From: Methylobacterium sp. J-067
GTDB lineage: Bacteria > Pseudomonadota > Alphaproteobacteria > Rhizobiales > Beijerinckiaceae
NCBI RefSeq assembly: GCF_022829465.1
Contig: NZ_JAKSXZ010000050.1
Coordinates: 1-64,000, forward strand
Direction: 5' to 3'
DNA length: 64,000 nucleotides
A program made the position numbers and the translations under genes. Below, piece by piece: positions 23,208-32,132 of the stretch. The first letter of the stretch is position 1, and each line of letters opens with the position of its first letter. The notes under the pieces were generated by a model. The model saw only the letters and a program-made list of their open reading frames with translations. It did no database searches and was not told the DNA's origin.

Positions 23208-24815
23208 TCACCCCCCGGACGGGAGGGTGAGCACCGCCATCCGGCCCGATTCGTCGACCACCACCGGCACGAGCGGGCCCGCGCCGCAGGCCTCGGCCGG
23301 CACGCGCACCCGGTAGCCGATCCGCCGCTGGCCCAGGCCCGCGAAGCCCGGCTGCCCGGTCAGGTCCCGGCGCAGGCGGCGGGGCCGCTCCACGGCGACG
23401 CGCCGCCCGCCGCAGAACAGCGCCAGCTGCATCCCCCGCCCCGGCCGCGCCGGATCGAAGGCGTAGGCGCTCACCAGGATCTCGTTCGCCCCGATGGGCT
23501 CCAGGCTCTCGACCCGCGCCAGCAGGGTGTCGGGCAGGGCGAGGCCGCGCGCGGCGATGGCCGTGCCCGCGGAGGCGGGCGACGCGAACGCGTCGGGGGG
23601 CAGGGCGGCGAGGGCGCCCTTGGCCCGGAACTCGGCCCAGTCGTTGCGGGCGGTCTCGGTGCTGCCCCAGAGGGCGCAGGCCGTGAACACGACGAGGAAG
23701 GCGGTCACGCCCCGCGTCAGGGCCACCGGGCGCGCCCCGTCGAGGCGCGCGCGCAGGCGCCGGTACAGGGCGACGTCGAGGGGCCCGAGGAGGGCCGCGA
23801 CCGCCAGCGCCCCGGCGAGGCTCACCGCCGCGTAGGCGGCCCCGTTCCAGTGGGGCGGGCAGGCCCAGTTGGCCAGCATCAGCACCGGCGGGTGGGCGAG
23901 ATAGAGGACGTAGCTCCAATCCCCCAGGGCGATCAGCCCCCGCGCCGCCCGGCCCTCGCGGCGGATCGGCGTCGCGGTGACGGCGCCGCCGACCAGCAGC
24001 ACCGCCGCGATGCCGCCGAGCCAGCGCGCGGCGGCGGTGTCCACGAAGAAGCACGCCGCCGCGAAGGGCAGGATGAGGAGCGCCGCCAGCGGGCGCACCC
24101 AGCCCGCCGCGATCAGGCGCGGCAGGAGCAGCCCGCCCGCGAAGGGCACGCAGGCGGCCGTCACCGGCACGAGGTAGAGCGGCGGCGGCATCATGTTGCG
24201 GCTGTCGGGGGGCAGCAGCGGGAAGGCCACGGCGAGCAGCACGAGCCAGCCGGCCGCGACCGGCACGAGGCGCCGCGCCTGCCCGGCCAGGGCGAGGAGG
24301 AACAGGCCGACGTAGAACGTCACCTCCAGGACGAGGGTCCATTCCACGTTCAGCGGGGACGAGCGCGGCCCCCCCGGCGCGAGGGACAGGGCGAGGACGG
24401 AGAGGCCGCCGAATTCCAGGCGCAGGGCCGCGAACACGGCCGCGAACAGGGCCACCACCGCGAAATAGGTCGGGAAGATGCGGCTCACCCGGTGGGCGAG
24501 GAAGACGAGGGGCGGATCGCGGGTGACGAGCCGCGCCATCAGGAACCCGGACAGGGCGAAGAAGATCGCCACGCCCCAGACGCCCATCAGCCCGTCGAGG
24601 GCGGCGAAGGGCCGCCCGGCCCCGCGCAGGGTCTGCCCGTAGACCGCGACGTGGTGGACGAGGACGAGGCCCGCCGCCAGCGCCCGCAGGAGCTGCAGGT
24701 TGGTGAGTTCCCCGCCCGCCCGCGCGATGCCCTCGGCCGGCGCCACCGCGCCGGGCGCGGAATGGGGCGCGGCGGCCGCGATCTCGGGAACGTCCCGGCT
24801 GAGGCGTGTCGGCAT
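23208..24815 (-). CDS. Membrane acyltransferase, family 3 (OafA/YrhL-like)
   Basis: From ATG 24815 (AGGA 5 nt upstream) the protein has 535 residues. An acyltransferase-3 domain with ten membrane helices covers about residues 30-370: the active-site helix LLRALAAGLVLVHHVAVYG with the His pair, FFALSGFLMARLV, HRVSRIFPTYFAVVALF. A soluble C-terminal part (about 410-535) has beta-rich composition and ends VPVVVDESGRMAVLTLPSGG. Such enzymes O-acylate exported glycans or lipids. The neighbouring sugar transferase suggests an exopolysaccharide acceptor, by context only. An upstream ATG at 24938 would add a Pro/Arg-rich, unlikely extension. Confidence 0.87.
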   Translation of the reverse strand: MPTRLSRDVPEIAAAAPHSAPGAVAPAEGIARAGGELTNLQLLRALAAGLVLVHHVAVYGQTLRGAGRPFAALDGLMGVWGVAIFFALSGFLMARLVTRDPPLVFLAHRVSRIFPTYFAVVALFAAVFAALRLEFGGLSVLALSLAPGGPRSSPLNVEWTLVLEVTFYVGLFLLALAGQARRLVPVAAGWLVLLAVAFPLLPPDSRNMMPPPLYLVPVTAACVPFAGGLLLPRLIAAGWVRPLAALLILPFAAACFFVDTAAARWLGGIAAVLLVGGAVTATPIRREGRAARGLIALGDWSYVLYLAHPPVLMLANWACPPHWNGAAYAAVSLAGALAVAALLGPLDVALYRRLRARLDGARPVALTRGVTAFLVVFTACALWGSTETARNDWAEFRAKGALAALPPDAFASPASAGTAIAARGLALPDTLLARVESLEPIGANEILVSAYAFDPARPGRGMQLALFCGGRRVAVERPRRLRRDLTGQPGFAGLGQRRIGYRVRVPAEACGAGPLVPVVVDESGRMAVLTLPSGG

Positions 24816-25012
24816 GGTCCTGGTCCCGGGCGGCACCGGTCCCCGGCCGCCGCGCCCGTGCCCGATGGGCAAGAAACATGGCTCCCGTGTGGTCGGCCCG
24901 GCCCGGGGATGGAGCGGGGATGGGGCGGCCGGCCGCACGGAACGTGATCGGCGCTGCCCGGTTGGCCTCCCACATCCACCCCGATCGACACCCGAAGGAC
25001 CAGGACACGACC

Positions 25013-25246
25013 ATGGCCAAGGCGAGCAAGCACAGCATCGGCTCGGGCGCGCAGGGCAAGGGCTCCGGCTCCGGCGCGATGACCGAGTTGCCGGACGGCG
25101 TCCTCCCCGAGAACATGGTGCTGAGCAACCGCGACAAGGCTCAGCACAGCGACGAGCGCGGCCTCGACGGCAAGAACGTCCAGACCGAGCAGTACCAGGA
25201 CCATGCGGGCAACCGCCGGAGCGACGACGACCAGCAAGCCGGCTGA
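25013..25246 (+). CDS. Small hydrophilic protein of unknown function
   Basis: A 77-residue, Gly/Ser/Asp-rich polar protein with no membrane segment (GSGAQGKGSGSGAMTELPDG, then ENMVLSNRDKAQHSDERGLDG). GAAGGA lies about 12 nt upstream of the ATG. Composition suggests an intrinsically disordered or stress-related protein; I recognise no family. It converges with the next minus-strand gene, 7 bp apart. Confidence 0.65.
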   Translation: MAKASKHSIGSGAQGKGSGSGAMTELPDGVLPENMVLSNRDKAQHSDERGLDGKNVQTEQYQDHAGNRRSDDDQQAG

Positions 25247-25253
25247 GCCCGGT

Positions 25254-25994
25254 TCAGATCCCGATCCGGCCGAGGCCGGGGAGCTTCAGGCCGGGGCGGC
25301 GCAGGTCAAACCCGGCCACCGCCCCGAGGAGGTTCACCTCGACCCCCTCCACCCAGGCCACCGTCAGCCCGACATAGCCGCCGAGGTTGATGCGGAAGCC
25401 GGTGCCGGAGGGGGTGGGGCCGACCCAGCGCCCGTCATAGGGGAAGTCCTTCCCGATGGCGGTCGCGGGCAGGCTCGCCCGCATCTCGGGCACGGCGCTC
25501 ATCACCGTCGCCACGAAGGTGTTGGAGTTCGGCCCCGGCCAGAGCCGGTAATCGCCGATCTTCGCGTAGCGGTAGGTGGCGATGGTCTCGCGGATGCGCG
25601 GCAGCATCCGTTCCGCCTCCGCGCCGTCGGCGGCGAAGACCACCTCCGGCACGCTGCCGAACCAGCGCCCGTCCGGCACGAAGCGGTCCACCCAGATCGG
25701 CAGGCCCCAGGCGGTGTAGTCGAAGCGCCGGTAGGCGCGCTCGCCCGGCCCCTTCACGACGATCCAGCTATGGGTGGCGACGATGCCGCGCCAGCTCACC
25801 GTCCGCGCGGAGAACACGCGCACCACCGCCTCGGGCTTGCGCGCGGCGGGGGGCAGCAGCCCCGCGCTCGACCGGTCGGCCGAGCGCCAGTCGGCGATGT
25901 CGTTGCGGAGGTAGTAGCGCGCCGCCGAGACGGCGATCGGCGCGAGGAACACGATCACGAAGGCGAAGAAGGCGATGCGGAGCACGGATCTCAT
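25254..25994 (-). CDS. DUF3750-like membrane-anchored protein
   Basis: The 246-residue protein has an N-terminal membrane anchor (IAFFAFVIVFLAPIAVSAARY) and an extracytoplasmic domain with THSWIVVKGPGERAYRRFDY and GPNSNTFVATVMSAVPEM, a cysteine-free layout reminiscent of DUF3750 / NlpC-like proteins (His in THSW, Asn in PNSNTF). The DUF name is from memory and moderately sure; the biochemical role is not known. No operon partner is evident. Confidence 0.7.
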   Translation of the reverse strand: MRSVLRIAFFAFVIVFLAPIAVSAARYYLRNDIADWRSADRSSAGLLPPAARKPEAVVRVFSARTVSWRGIVATHSWIVVKGPGERAYRRFDYTAWGLPIWVDRFVPDGRWFGSVPEVVFAADGAEAERMLPRIRETIATYRYAKIGDYRLWPGPNSNTFVATVMSAVPEMRASLPATAIGKDFPYDGRWVGPTPSGTGFRINLGGYVGLTVAWVEGVEVNLLGAVAGFDLRRPGLKLPGLGRIGI

Positions 25995-26067
25995 CCGGGG
26001 AGGGGGACCCGGCTGATCTAGGCACCCGCGACGGCCGGCGGCAGGGCCGTGCGACCGCGCGTGTGCC

Positions 26068-26493
26068 TCAGAGCCACAGCAGGATCGCCCCGATCACCAG
26101 CACCACCGCGAGCCCGGCGAACAGGACCACCCGGCCGACATCCTCGTCCCCGGGATCCGCGCGGCCCGGCCCCGGCGCCGGAGGCGGCTCCGCCCCGGCG
26201 GCGGGGCCGTCGCCACGCCCGGCCGAGGCGAGGGCGGGGGGCGGATCGGGGTCCGGCGCGGCGAGGGTGAAGCGCGGGGCGGCGACGGTCTCGCCGCGCG
26301 GGCCGAACGCGTCCGGCTCGACGCTCACCCCGGCTGCTTCCAGTTCGAGCATCACGAGGACGAGGGCGTCGACATCGAGGGCCTCGACCGGCAGGGCCGC
26401 CTGAAGCTCGCTGGCGGTGAGTTCCCCGCGCTGCCGCCCGAGGGCGATCAGCCGGTCCAGGGTCGCGCGGTCGATCGGTGCAGCCATGGACAT
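26068..26493 (-). CDS. Membrane-anchored protein with sigma-70 region 1.1-like domain
   Basis: The first about 60 residues (LDRLIALGRQRGELTASEL, then QAALPVEALDVDALVLVMLE and LEAAGVSVEPD) follow the primary sigma factor region 1.1 pattern, in which RpoD reads LLVTRGKEQGYLTYAEVNDH then LPEDIVDSDQIE and DMGIQV. The middle is an Ala/Pro-rich linker and the C-terminus is a single membrane helix (VVLFAGLAVVLVIGAILLWL) at the very end. No other sigma region is present. The protein is 141 residues and diverges from the CBS gene. It could bind the RNA polymerase channel or DNA from the membrane, or just reuse the fold. ATG 26487 is an alternative start. Confidence 0.65.
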   Translation of the reverse strand: MSMAAPIDRATLDRLIALGRQRGELTASELQAALPVEALDVDALVLVMLELEAAGVSVEPDAFGPRGETVAAPRFTLAAPDPDPPPALASAGRGDGPAAGAEPPPAPGPGRADPGDEDVGRVVLFAGLAVVLVIGAILLWL

Positions 26494-26579
26494 CCGTCAG
26501 CGGGGTCGGGGAGGGGGCGTCTCGCCGGGAATGTAGGGCGGAGGGAGAACCCGGCCGAGGCTGCCCTAGATCGAGGACC

Positions 26580-27074
26580 ATGCGCGACGGCCCCCGGCCG
26601 CCGCGCCCTGCCGAGAGCGCGATGCCCGACCTGCCCGCCGAACACCTGCGTGTCGCCGACGTGATGGCCCGCGACGTCGAATTCATCGAGCCGCAGGCGA
26701 GCGCGCAGGCGGCGGCCGTGCTGATGGGCGAGATCGAGGTCGGGGCCCTGCCGGTCGGCTCGGCCGCGCACTGCGTCGGCATCGTCACCGACCGGGACCT
26801 GCTCTACCGCGTCGTCGCCCGCGGGCGCGATCCGACGTCCGTCTCGGTGCAGGACGTGGCCTCGCGCCCCGTCCTGTCCTGCGCCCCGGACGACACGCTC
26901 CGCGCGGCCCTGGACGTCATGGGGGCGAACTATGTGCGGCGCCTCCCGGTCCTCGACGGGAACCGGCGCGTCGTGGGCTGGCTGACCCTCGCCGACGTCG
27001 CGCGCCACCTGCTCGTGAACGACGACGCGCTACAGGTCTCCCTGCGGGACCGCCTCGAAGGAACGGGGCGCTGA
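26580..27074 (+). CDS. CBS-pair protein
   Basis: A 164-residue soluble protein made almost only of two CBS motifs: HLRVADVMARDVEFIEPQAS to VGIVTDRDLLYRVV (about 22-85) and SVQDVASRPVLSCAPDD to VVGWLTLADVARHLL (about 88-150). CBS pairs bind adenine nucleotides or sense ionic state. GAGGACC precedes ATG 26580; ATG 26622 is another possible start. No attached effector domain is seen, so it may act on a partner protein. Confidence 0.88.
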   Translation: MRDGPRPPRPAESAMPDLPAEHLRVADVMARDVEFIEPQASAQAAAVLMGEIEVGALPVGSAAHCVGIVTDRDLLYRVVARGRDPTSVSVQDVASRPVLSCAPDDTLRAALDVMGANYVRRLPVLDGNRRVVGWLTLADVARHLLVNDDALQVSLRDRLEGTGR

Positions 27075-27446
27075 TCACACCCGATACCGGCGCTCCGCCG
27101 CGCGGACCAGCGTCGAGGGCAGGGCGCGGGCGGCCGCGACGTAATCCGCGAAGGCCGAGGCCGCCGGCCCGGCCTCCCGCGCGGCGACCAGGCACAGGAT
27201 GAAGGCGATCAGATCCGTCTCCGGCCGCGTCAGCCCGGCCAGGGCCGTGCTGAGGGGCGGCGGCGCGCGCAGGGCGTCCGCGAAGGCGCTCAGCGTCCCG
27301 TCGTCGGCTCCGGCGGTCGCGAGCCAGTCCCGCACCGGGCCCGGCGCCCCCGCCGCGCCGCCGGCCAGCGCGGCCACGGCGGCGAAGCGGGCGATGGCCG
27401 CCCGGTCCTCTCCAGTCAGCGCGGCGAGGTTGACGCTCAGGGGCAT
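27075..27446 (-). CDS. Small helical protein of unknown function
   Basis: From ATG 27446 the product is 123 residues, Ala/Leu-rich and fully helical (DRAAIARFAAVAALAGGAAG; LTRPETDLIAFILCLVAARE). It faintly recalls TerB-like helical domains but lacks a clear signature. It stops right at the CBS gene stop (convergent, 0-1 bp) and diverges from the SLC13 permease. Start is uncertain; the frame stays open upstream to 27608 with basic, unlikely sequence. Confidence 0.5.
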   Translation of the reverse strand: MPLSVNLAALTGEDRAAIARFAAVAALAGGAAGAPGPVRDWLATAGADDGTLSAFADALRAPPPLSTALAGLTRPETDLIAFILCLVAAREAGPAASAFADYVAAARALPSTLVRAAERRYRV

Positions 27447-27664
27447 CAGGGTCTGATGCCGGTTCTGCAGGAAGCCATGAAGGACCTTCTGGCCGACCGC
27501 ATCCAGGATCTGGCGACGGCCGGGGGCTATGTCGCGGTGGCGGCGATCGATCGCCTCGCGCTCCCCTGCGGTTGTCCGGTGGTCCTGTCGTCCCGCGACT
27601 CGCTCCAACGCCCGTCCCTTCCAGCCCGCGCCGCTGCGGCGGCGCCCCGAACAGGTGCTCCCGA

Positions 27665-29428
27665 ATGACCGTCGATCAAGTGCTCGCCTTCGGCCTGATC
27701 GGCGTGACGGTGGCCGCCTTCGTCTGGGACCGCCTGCCCTACGACGTCGTGGCGCTGACCGCGCTCGCCGCGGGGATCGCGCTCGGCCTCGTGCCGGCGG
27801 ACAAGGCCTTCTCGGGCTTCTCCGACGACATCGTCGTCATCGTGGGCTCGGCCCTCGTCCTCTCCGCCGCCATCGCCCGCTCGGGGGCGGTGGAGACCCT
27901 GATGCGCCCGCTCATGCCGCGCCTGACGAGCCCCGGCCGGCAGGTGCCGATCCTCGTGGCCGGGGTCCTGCTCCTGTCGATGGTGACGAAGAACGTCGGG
28001 GCGCTGGCGATCTTCATGCCCATCGCCCTGCAGCTCGCCCGCCGCAGCGGCACGCCCCCCTCCGCGCTGCTGATGCCGATGGCCTCCGCCTCGCTCATCG
28101 GCGGCATCGTCACGCTGGTCGGCACCTCGCCGAACGTGATCGTCTCGAAGGTCCGCGCCGACCTGACCGGCAAGCCCTTCGGCATGTTCGACTATGCCCC
28201 CGTGGGACTCTGCGTGGCGGCGGCCGGGTTCGCCTTCCTGTGCCTCGGCTGGCGCCTGCTGCCCCGGCGGGACGGCGGCACGCGCTCCATGGAGGCCGCC
28301 TTCACCCTGGAGCGCTACACGACGGAGGCGCGCCTGCCGCCCGGCCACCCGGCCATCGACGGCACGGTGGCCGCCCTGGAGGCGCAGGGGGACGGCGAGG
28401 CCGGCATCGCCACGATCCTGCGCGAGCGTTTCCGGCGCTACCCGGCGAGCCCGGATTTCCGCCTGAAGGCCGAGGACGTCCTCCTCCTCGACGGCGAGCC
28501 CGACGCCCTGGAGCGCTTCGTGGCCCGCACCGGGCTGACCCTGGCCGGGGCCGCGCCCACCGCCGAATCCGTGGTGATGGAGGGCGTGGTGACGGCGGAA
28601 TCCGGCCTCGTCGGGCGCACCGCCGCCCAGCTCGACCTCGCCGACAGCGCGGGCCTCGCCATCCTCGCGGTCAGCCGGCGCGGCCGGCGCATCGAGCAGC
28701 GGCTCTCCTCCGTGCGGTTCCGGGGCGGGGACGTGGTCGTGGTGCGCGGGCGCGCCGCCGCCCTCGCCCCCGCCCTTGGCACCCTCAAGGTGCTGCCCCT
28801 CGCCGCGCGGGAGATCGCGCTGGGCCGCAACGACCGGAGCTGGCTGCCCGCCGCGATCCTGATCGTGGCGATGGGCCTCGTCGCGCTGCACGTCGTGCCG
28901 GTGGCGGTGGCGTTCTTCGGCGCCGTCGTGGCCGTGCTGCTCCTGCGCAGCATGACGCCCCACGAGGCGTATCAGGCCGTGGAATGGCCGGTGCTCGTGC
29001 TGCTCGGCGCCCTGATCCCGATCTCCGAGACGGTCAGCACGACGGGCGGCGCCGACCTGATCGCCGCCCACCTCACCACGCTGGTGCAGGGCTTCTCGCC
29101 CGTGACGGCGCTCGGCGCCATCCTGATCCTGGCGATGGCGGTGACGCCGTTCCTCAACAACGCCGCCACCGTGCTGGTGATGGGCCCGATCGCCGCCAAG
29201 CTCGCCACCAAGCTCGGGCTCAACCCCGATCCGTTCCTGATGGCGGTGGCTCTGGGCGCGGCCTGCGACTTCCTCACGCCCATCGGCCACCAGTGCAACA
29301 CCCTGGTGATGGGCCCCGGCGGCTACCGCTTCGGCGATTACGCCAAGCTCGGCTTCCCGCTCTCGCTCATCGTGATCGCGGTGGGCCTCCCCATGATCGC
29401 CCTGGTCTGGCCCCTGCATCCGGCGTGA
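27665..29428 (+). CDS. SLC13/DASS-type anion permease with TrkA-C domains
   Basis: The 587-residue permease has the divalent anion:sodium symporter layout. Helices 1-5 with VTKNVGALAIFMPIAL and TLVGTSPNVIVSK (the SNT-like TSPN motif, near residue 155) come first, then a cytoplasmic insert of about 180 residues with two TrkA-C-like ligand domains (MEGVVTAESGLVGRTAAQL; DVVVVRGRAAALAPAL), then the second half with VTPFLNNAATVLVMGPIA and ACDFLTPIGHQCNTLVMGPG. Substrates in the family include sulfate and C4-dicarboxylates; not resolvable here. ATG 27665 is the first with sequence resembling the family. Confidence 0.88.
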   Translation: MTVDQVLAFGLIGVTVAAFVWDRLPYDVVALTALAAGIALGLVPADKAFSGFSDDIVVIVGSALVLSAAIARSGAVETLMRPLMPRLTSPGRQVPILVAGVLLLSMVTKNVGALAIFMPIALQLARRSGTPPSALLMPMASASLIGGIVTLVGTSPNVIVSKVRADLTGKPFGMFDYAPVGLCVAAAGFAFLCLGWRLLPRRDGGTRSMEAAFTLERYTTEARLPPGHPAIDGTVAALEAQGDGEAGIATILRERFRRYPASPDFRLKAEDVLLLDGEPDALERFVARTGLTLAGAAPTAESVVMEGVVTAESGLVGRTAAQLDLADSAGLAILAVSRRGRRIEQRLSSVRFRGGDVVVVRGRAAALAPALGTLKVLPLAAREIALGRNDRSWLPAAILIVAMGLVALHVVPVAVAFFGAVVAVLLLRSMTPHEAYQAVEWPVLVLLGALIPISETVSTTGGADLIAAHLTTLVQGFSPVTALGAILILAMAVTPFLNNAATVLVMGPIAAKLATKLGLNPDPFLMAVALGAACDFLTPIGHQCNTLVMGPGGYRFGDYAKLGFPLSLIVIAVGLPMIALVWPLHPA

Positions 29429-29445
29429 GGCAGGACCGCCCGGCG

Positions 29446-30144
29446 CTAGCCGGCGAGCCCCGCCAGTTCCTCGAGTCCGCCGCCGTCGGCGTAGGCCTTC
29501 CGGAAGCTGTCCCGCGCCTTCCACCGCTGCCAGAACCGGTCGAGCTGCTCGAAGCGCTCATCGAGCGGCGTGGCCACCGGCCCGAACTTCGAGAAGGCGA
29601 TGGCGGTGCAGAGGGTGATGTCGGCGAAGGTCGGCTCGCCCCCGCCCAGCAGCCAGTCGCGGCCATCGGCGAGATGGCGATCGACGAGGGCCGCGTGGGA
29701 CAGGGCCTCCTTGCGGCAATGCTCGCCCCATTGCGGGTTGTGCGTCAGTTCGAGCTTCGGCCCGAGCCCCTGGTGCAGCACGTGGAACTGGGTGGTGAGC
29801 CGGTAGAGGATCTGCACCCAGACGCGGTCGTCCCACATGGCATCGAGCCCCTGCTCCAGGGGCGTCGCGCCGGTGATCCTGCGGCCCTCGTGCAGGGCAT
29901 CGAGGTAGCGCACGATCGCGGCCGATTCCGACAGGTAGGTGCCATCGGCCAGTTCGAGCGTGGGCGTCTCGCCCCACGGATTCATCTTGAGATGGCGCCA
30001 GCCGCGCTGCTCGCCGCCCGGCGCCATGTCGTAGATCACCTCGTCGTAGGCCTCGGCGATGCCCTTCTCATGCAGGAAGAGGCGCAGGCGCTGGGGGTTC
30101 GGGAAGGCGGACGGCGACGTGTAGAGGCGCGCTTTCGTCGACAA
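29446..30144 (-). CDS. Glutathione S-transferase family protein
   Basis: The 232-residue cytosolic GST has a thioredoxin-fold N-terminal domain (ARLYTSPSAFPNPQRLRLFL with the probable catalytic Ser/Thr, cis-Pro motif GETPTLELADGTYLSESAAI near residue 58) and an all-helical C-terminal domain (WLLGGGEPTFADITLCTAIA, near 165). Length is typical. It converges with the SLC13 gene over 17 bp. The gene lies just before the accessory region. Confidence 0.9.
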   Translation of the reverse strand: MSTKARLYTSPSAFPNPQRLRLFLHEKGIAEAYDEVIYDMAPGGEQRGWRHLKMNPWGETPTLELADGTYLSESAAIVRYLDALHEGRRITGATPLEQGLDAMWDDRVWVQILYRLTTQFHVLHQGLGPKLELTHNPQWGEHCRKEALSHAALVDRHLADGRDWLLGGGEPTFADITLCTAIAFSKFGPVATPLDERFEQLDRFWQRWKARDSFRKAYADGGGLEELAGLAG

Positions 30145-30310
30145 GGATCTTCTCCGCTGGATGGGGCACCCGGTGAAGCAGGGGTTTGGCTCACCGGATC
30201 AACCTTTCAAGGCGGTATCACGAAAAGTCGCAGGGCCGCGCCTCTGCGGTGGGTGCCCCCTCGGTGCTCGTCATCGCCCTCGGGGAGCCGTGATCCGATG
30301 CGCCGACGCA

Positions 30311-30601
30311 GCCCCCGTTCGCGGCGATGATCTCCTGCGCCGCCGCGATGGTCGCCGGGGCGCGCTGGCGGCCGAAGAACTGGGTCGTGCAGTTCGAGAC
30401 GACCTGATTGTGGATGCCGCGCGGCACCTGCGTCGCGACAATCATCCCGAGCCCGTATTTGCGCCCCTGCGCCACGAGCTTGATGCCGCTGCCGAGGCTC
30501 GGCACCGCGCGCTGCGACGGCAGGAAGGTCTGGGCCTCGTCCACCCCGTAGAGCATGCCGCGCAGGGAGGGGGGCTTCTTGATCCAGCCGAACAGGGTCA
30601 C
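30311..30601 (-). pseudogene. Fragment of a HerA/DUF87-type ATPase gene
   Basis: A frame reads TLFGWIKKPPSLRGMLYGVD then EAQTFLPSQRAVPSLGSG and GRKYGLGMIVATQ, then HNQVVSNCTTQFFGRQRAP. This matches the C-terminal third of HerA-like hexameric ATPases (Walker B VDEAQ and sensor ATQ). There is no Walker A, and flanking sequence has no coding character. So it is a decayed 3' fragment, 290 bp from tRNA-Arg, probably left by a mobile element or a defence locus. Confidence 0.7.
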
Positions 30602-30893
30602 TGCAGGCGGTTCACGAAATCCTCCCGGGCCGCGTCCGAGGCGAGAGCGGAACGACACTATAGCGGCAAAAACCACCGTCCGGCTCAAAACCTGTGTTGG
30701 GCCTCCAGCCGCGGCACATCCGCGGCGCACGTCTTGCGCCGTCCCTGCGCGGACCCATCGGATCACGCGACGCCGTGCGCACCCGACACGGACCTTTGCC
30801 TTTGGGCCGCTCGCGACTCCATAACGAGCCCGAGAGGGCCCCACACCACCGTTGCGCTCCCCGCGCGCTTGGGCTAGGTGAATGGCACGGTCA

Positions 30894-30970
30894 GCACCCG
30901 TAGCTCAGCTGGATAGAGCGTTGCCCTCCGAAGGCAAAGGTCACACGTTCGAATCGTGTCGGGTGCGCCA
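30894..30970 (+). tRNA. tRNA-Arg (CCG)
   Basis: 77 nt: acceptor GCACCCG/CGGGTGC, anticodon stem TTGCC/GGCAA around loop CTCCGAA (anticodon CCG), T arm CACAC/GTGTG around GTTCGAATC, encoded CCA. It marks the left edge of the accessory region; tRNA genes are frequent integration sites. No second copy of its 3' end was found in the window. Confidence 0.96.
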
Positions 30971-31217
30971 ACAGTTCTATCGCGACATATTAATTGAAAA
31001 CTGCCGCCGCCAAGTCGTAATCTGACTCTGGTATCGCAGCGCAAGATTAGTCCGTTAGATTGGCGGCCATCTTATAGCTGCAAGCCACTGACTGATCTTG
31101 GAATATGGTTATATTATCTAGCGAAATACAATAAATCCGCTTGCTTAAGGAGCGGTTGTAGTTATTCGACCTTCTCTGTCTTCCCGCATCTTGGGCCATC
31201 CTCGGTAGGGGTCTCAC

Positions 31218-31636
31218 ATACGTCCCGCATTCGCAGCCGTTCTCCTCGTCTCGTTGACGGCGTCAGCGGTCGCTGCCCCGCGACTGAGCATTGGTCGGCA
31301 ACGAGCAAGACCGCGACTGCTATTACGGGCGATATCGACCTGTCCCCGACGAAGCTCGTGGCCGCGGGCAAGACCTTCCCGCTGACCGTCGCCGCCGACG
31401 TCGCGGCCTTCGGGACGAACGGGGGCCCAAAGCCCGCGCGCATCATGCGCGTGACCCGTGAAGTCAATCCTGTCCTGCTGAGCGGGAACACCCTGTGCTC
31501 GCCGGCGGCACGCTGGATCGCACTCTATCGGAGCGATGCCGGCAAGGGGCTCACCCTGGCGGTGTTCTCCGGCCAGATGCAGCCACAAGGCGAGAACGAT
31601 CCCAACCTCTGCGCCACGTACTACTACACGCGCTGA
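31218..31636 (+). pseudogene. Small secreted protein, start lost and frameshifted
   Basis: One frame from 31218 reads a clean signal peptide (RPAFAAVLLVSLTASAVAAP) but opens with ATA, 9 nt after AGGGG and directly after an in-frame TAG. The mature-like part lies in another frame: HWSATSKTATAITGDIDLSP then LVAAGKTFPLTVAADVAAFG and LCSPAARWIALYRSDAGKG, ending YYYTR. So an ATG-to-ATA change and a shift near 31285 broke the gene, unless sequencing errors explain both. Cys pair in the mature part suggests a disulfide. Family unknown. Confidence 0.5.
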
Positions 31637-31836
31637 GGGCGACCGCGAACGGACGTGCTGGCCGTTGACGTCACCGCCTTGGCGAGCGGCGTGGGCACAC
31701 TCTAAGCCGCAGCCGACTGATCGATGTCACATCCTGGAACGAGGATGCAGCCCAGCGCGGGCAGCGACCGCCTCGGATCCGTATGGATGGATCCCCTCGC
31801 GTTGACTCACGGGTTCGTGAAGAGTTAGCTGGACCG

Positions 31837-32006
31837 TGACGGTTCCCTTCGGGGATCGAAAGGGAACGCGGTAGGGTGCAAGCCTGAAGCCGCGGCTGCC
31901 CCCGCAACTGTAAGCGGCGAGCCCTTCACCACCACGTCACTGGATGAGCCTCGTCCGGGAAGACGGTGCGAGGGCGACGACCCGTGAGCCAGGAGACCTG
32001 CCGTCA
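31837..32006 (+). ncRNA. Cobalamin riboswitch
   Basis: The classic B12 element is readable: GGGAACGCGGT, then GCCGCGGCTGCCCCCGCAAC followed by TGTAAGCGGCGAGC, CCGGGAAGACGG, and GACGACCCGTGAGCCAGGAG followed by ACCTGCC (B12 box). A P1 helix TGACGG (31837-31842)/CCGTCA (32001-32006) closes it. It lies about 125 nt before the TonB receptor start and should shut that operon off when adenosylcobalamin is abundant. Confidence 0.94.
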
Positions 32007-32132
32007 GCCGTGGTCACACGCGAAACACGTCGGGCGGGGTGTCCTGACGGGTGTCGAAGCGCCGCCCGTGGGGGTGGTCGCCCAGGCCTCGTTCGCGGTG
32101 ACGTGCCACTGCCGTCCCGAGGTCTCAGGCCC

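Noticed and set aside
22873..25137. 754-codon minus-strand frame over the acyltransferase
   Set aside because: Alternate-frame shadow rich in Arg/Pro/Gly; the acyltransferase frame carries all membrane helices.
30894..30970. tRNA-Arg as one end of an island with a matching att repeat
   Set aside because: No second copy of the tRNA 3' end and no integrase found in the window; kept only as a possible boundary.
31944..32132. Longer N-terminus for the TonB receptor through the riboswitch
   Set aside because: That frame runs through conserved riboswitch sequence; the signal peptide begins after GTG 32133.
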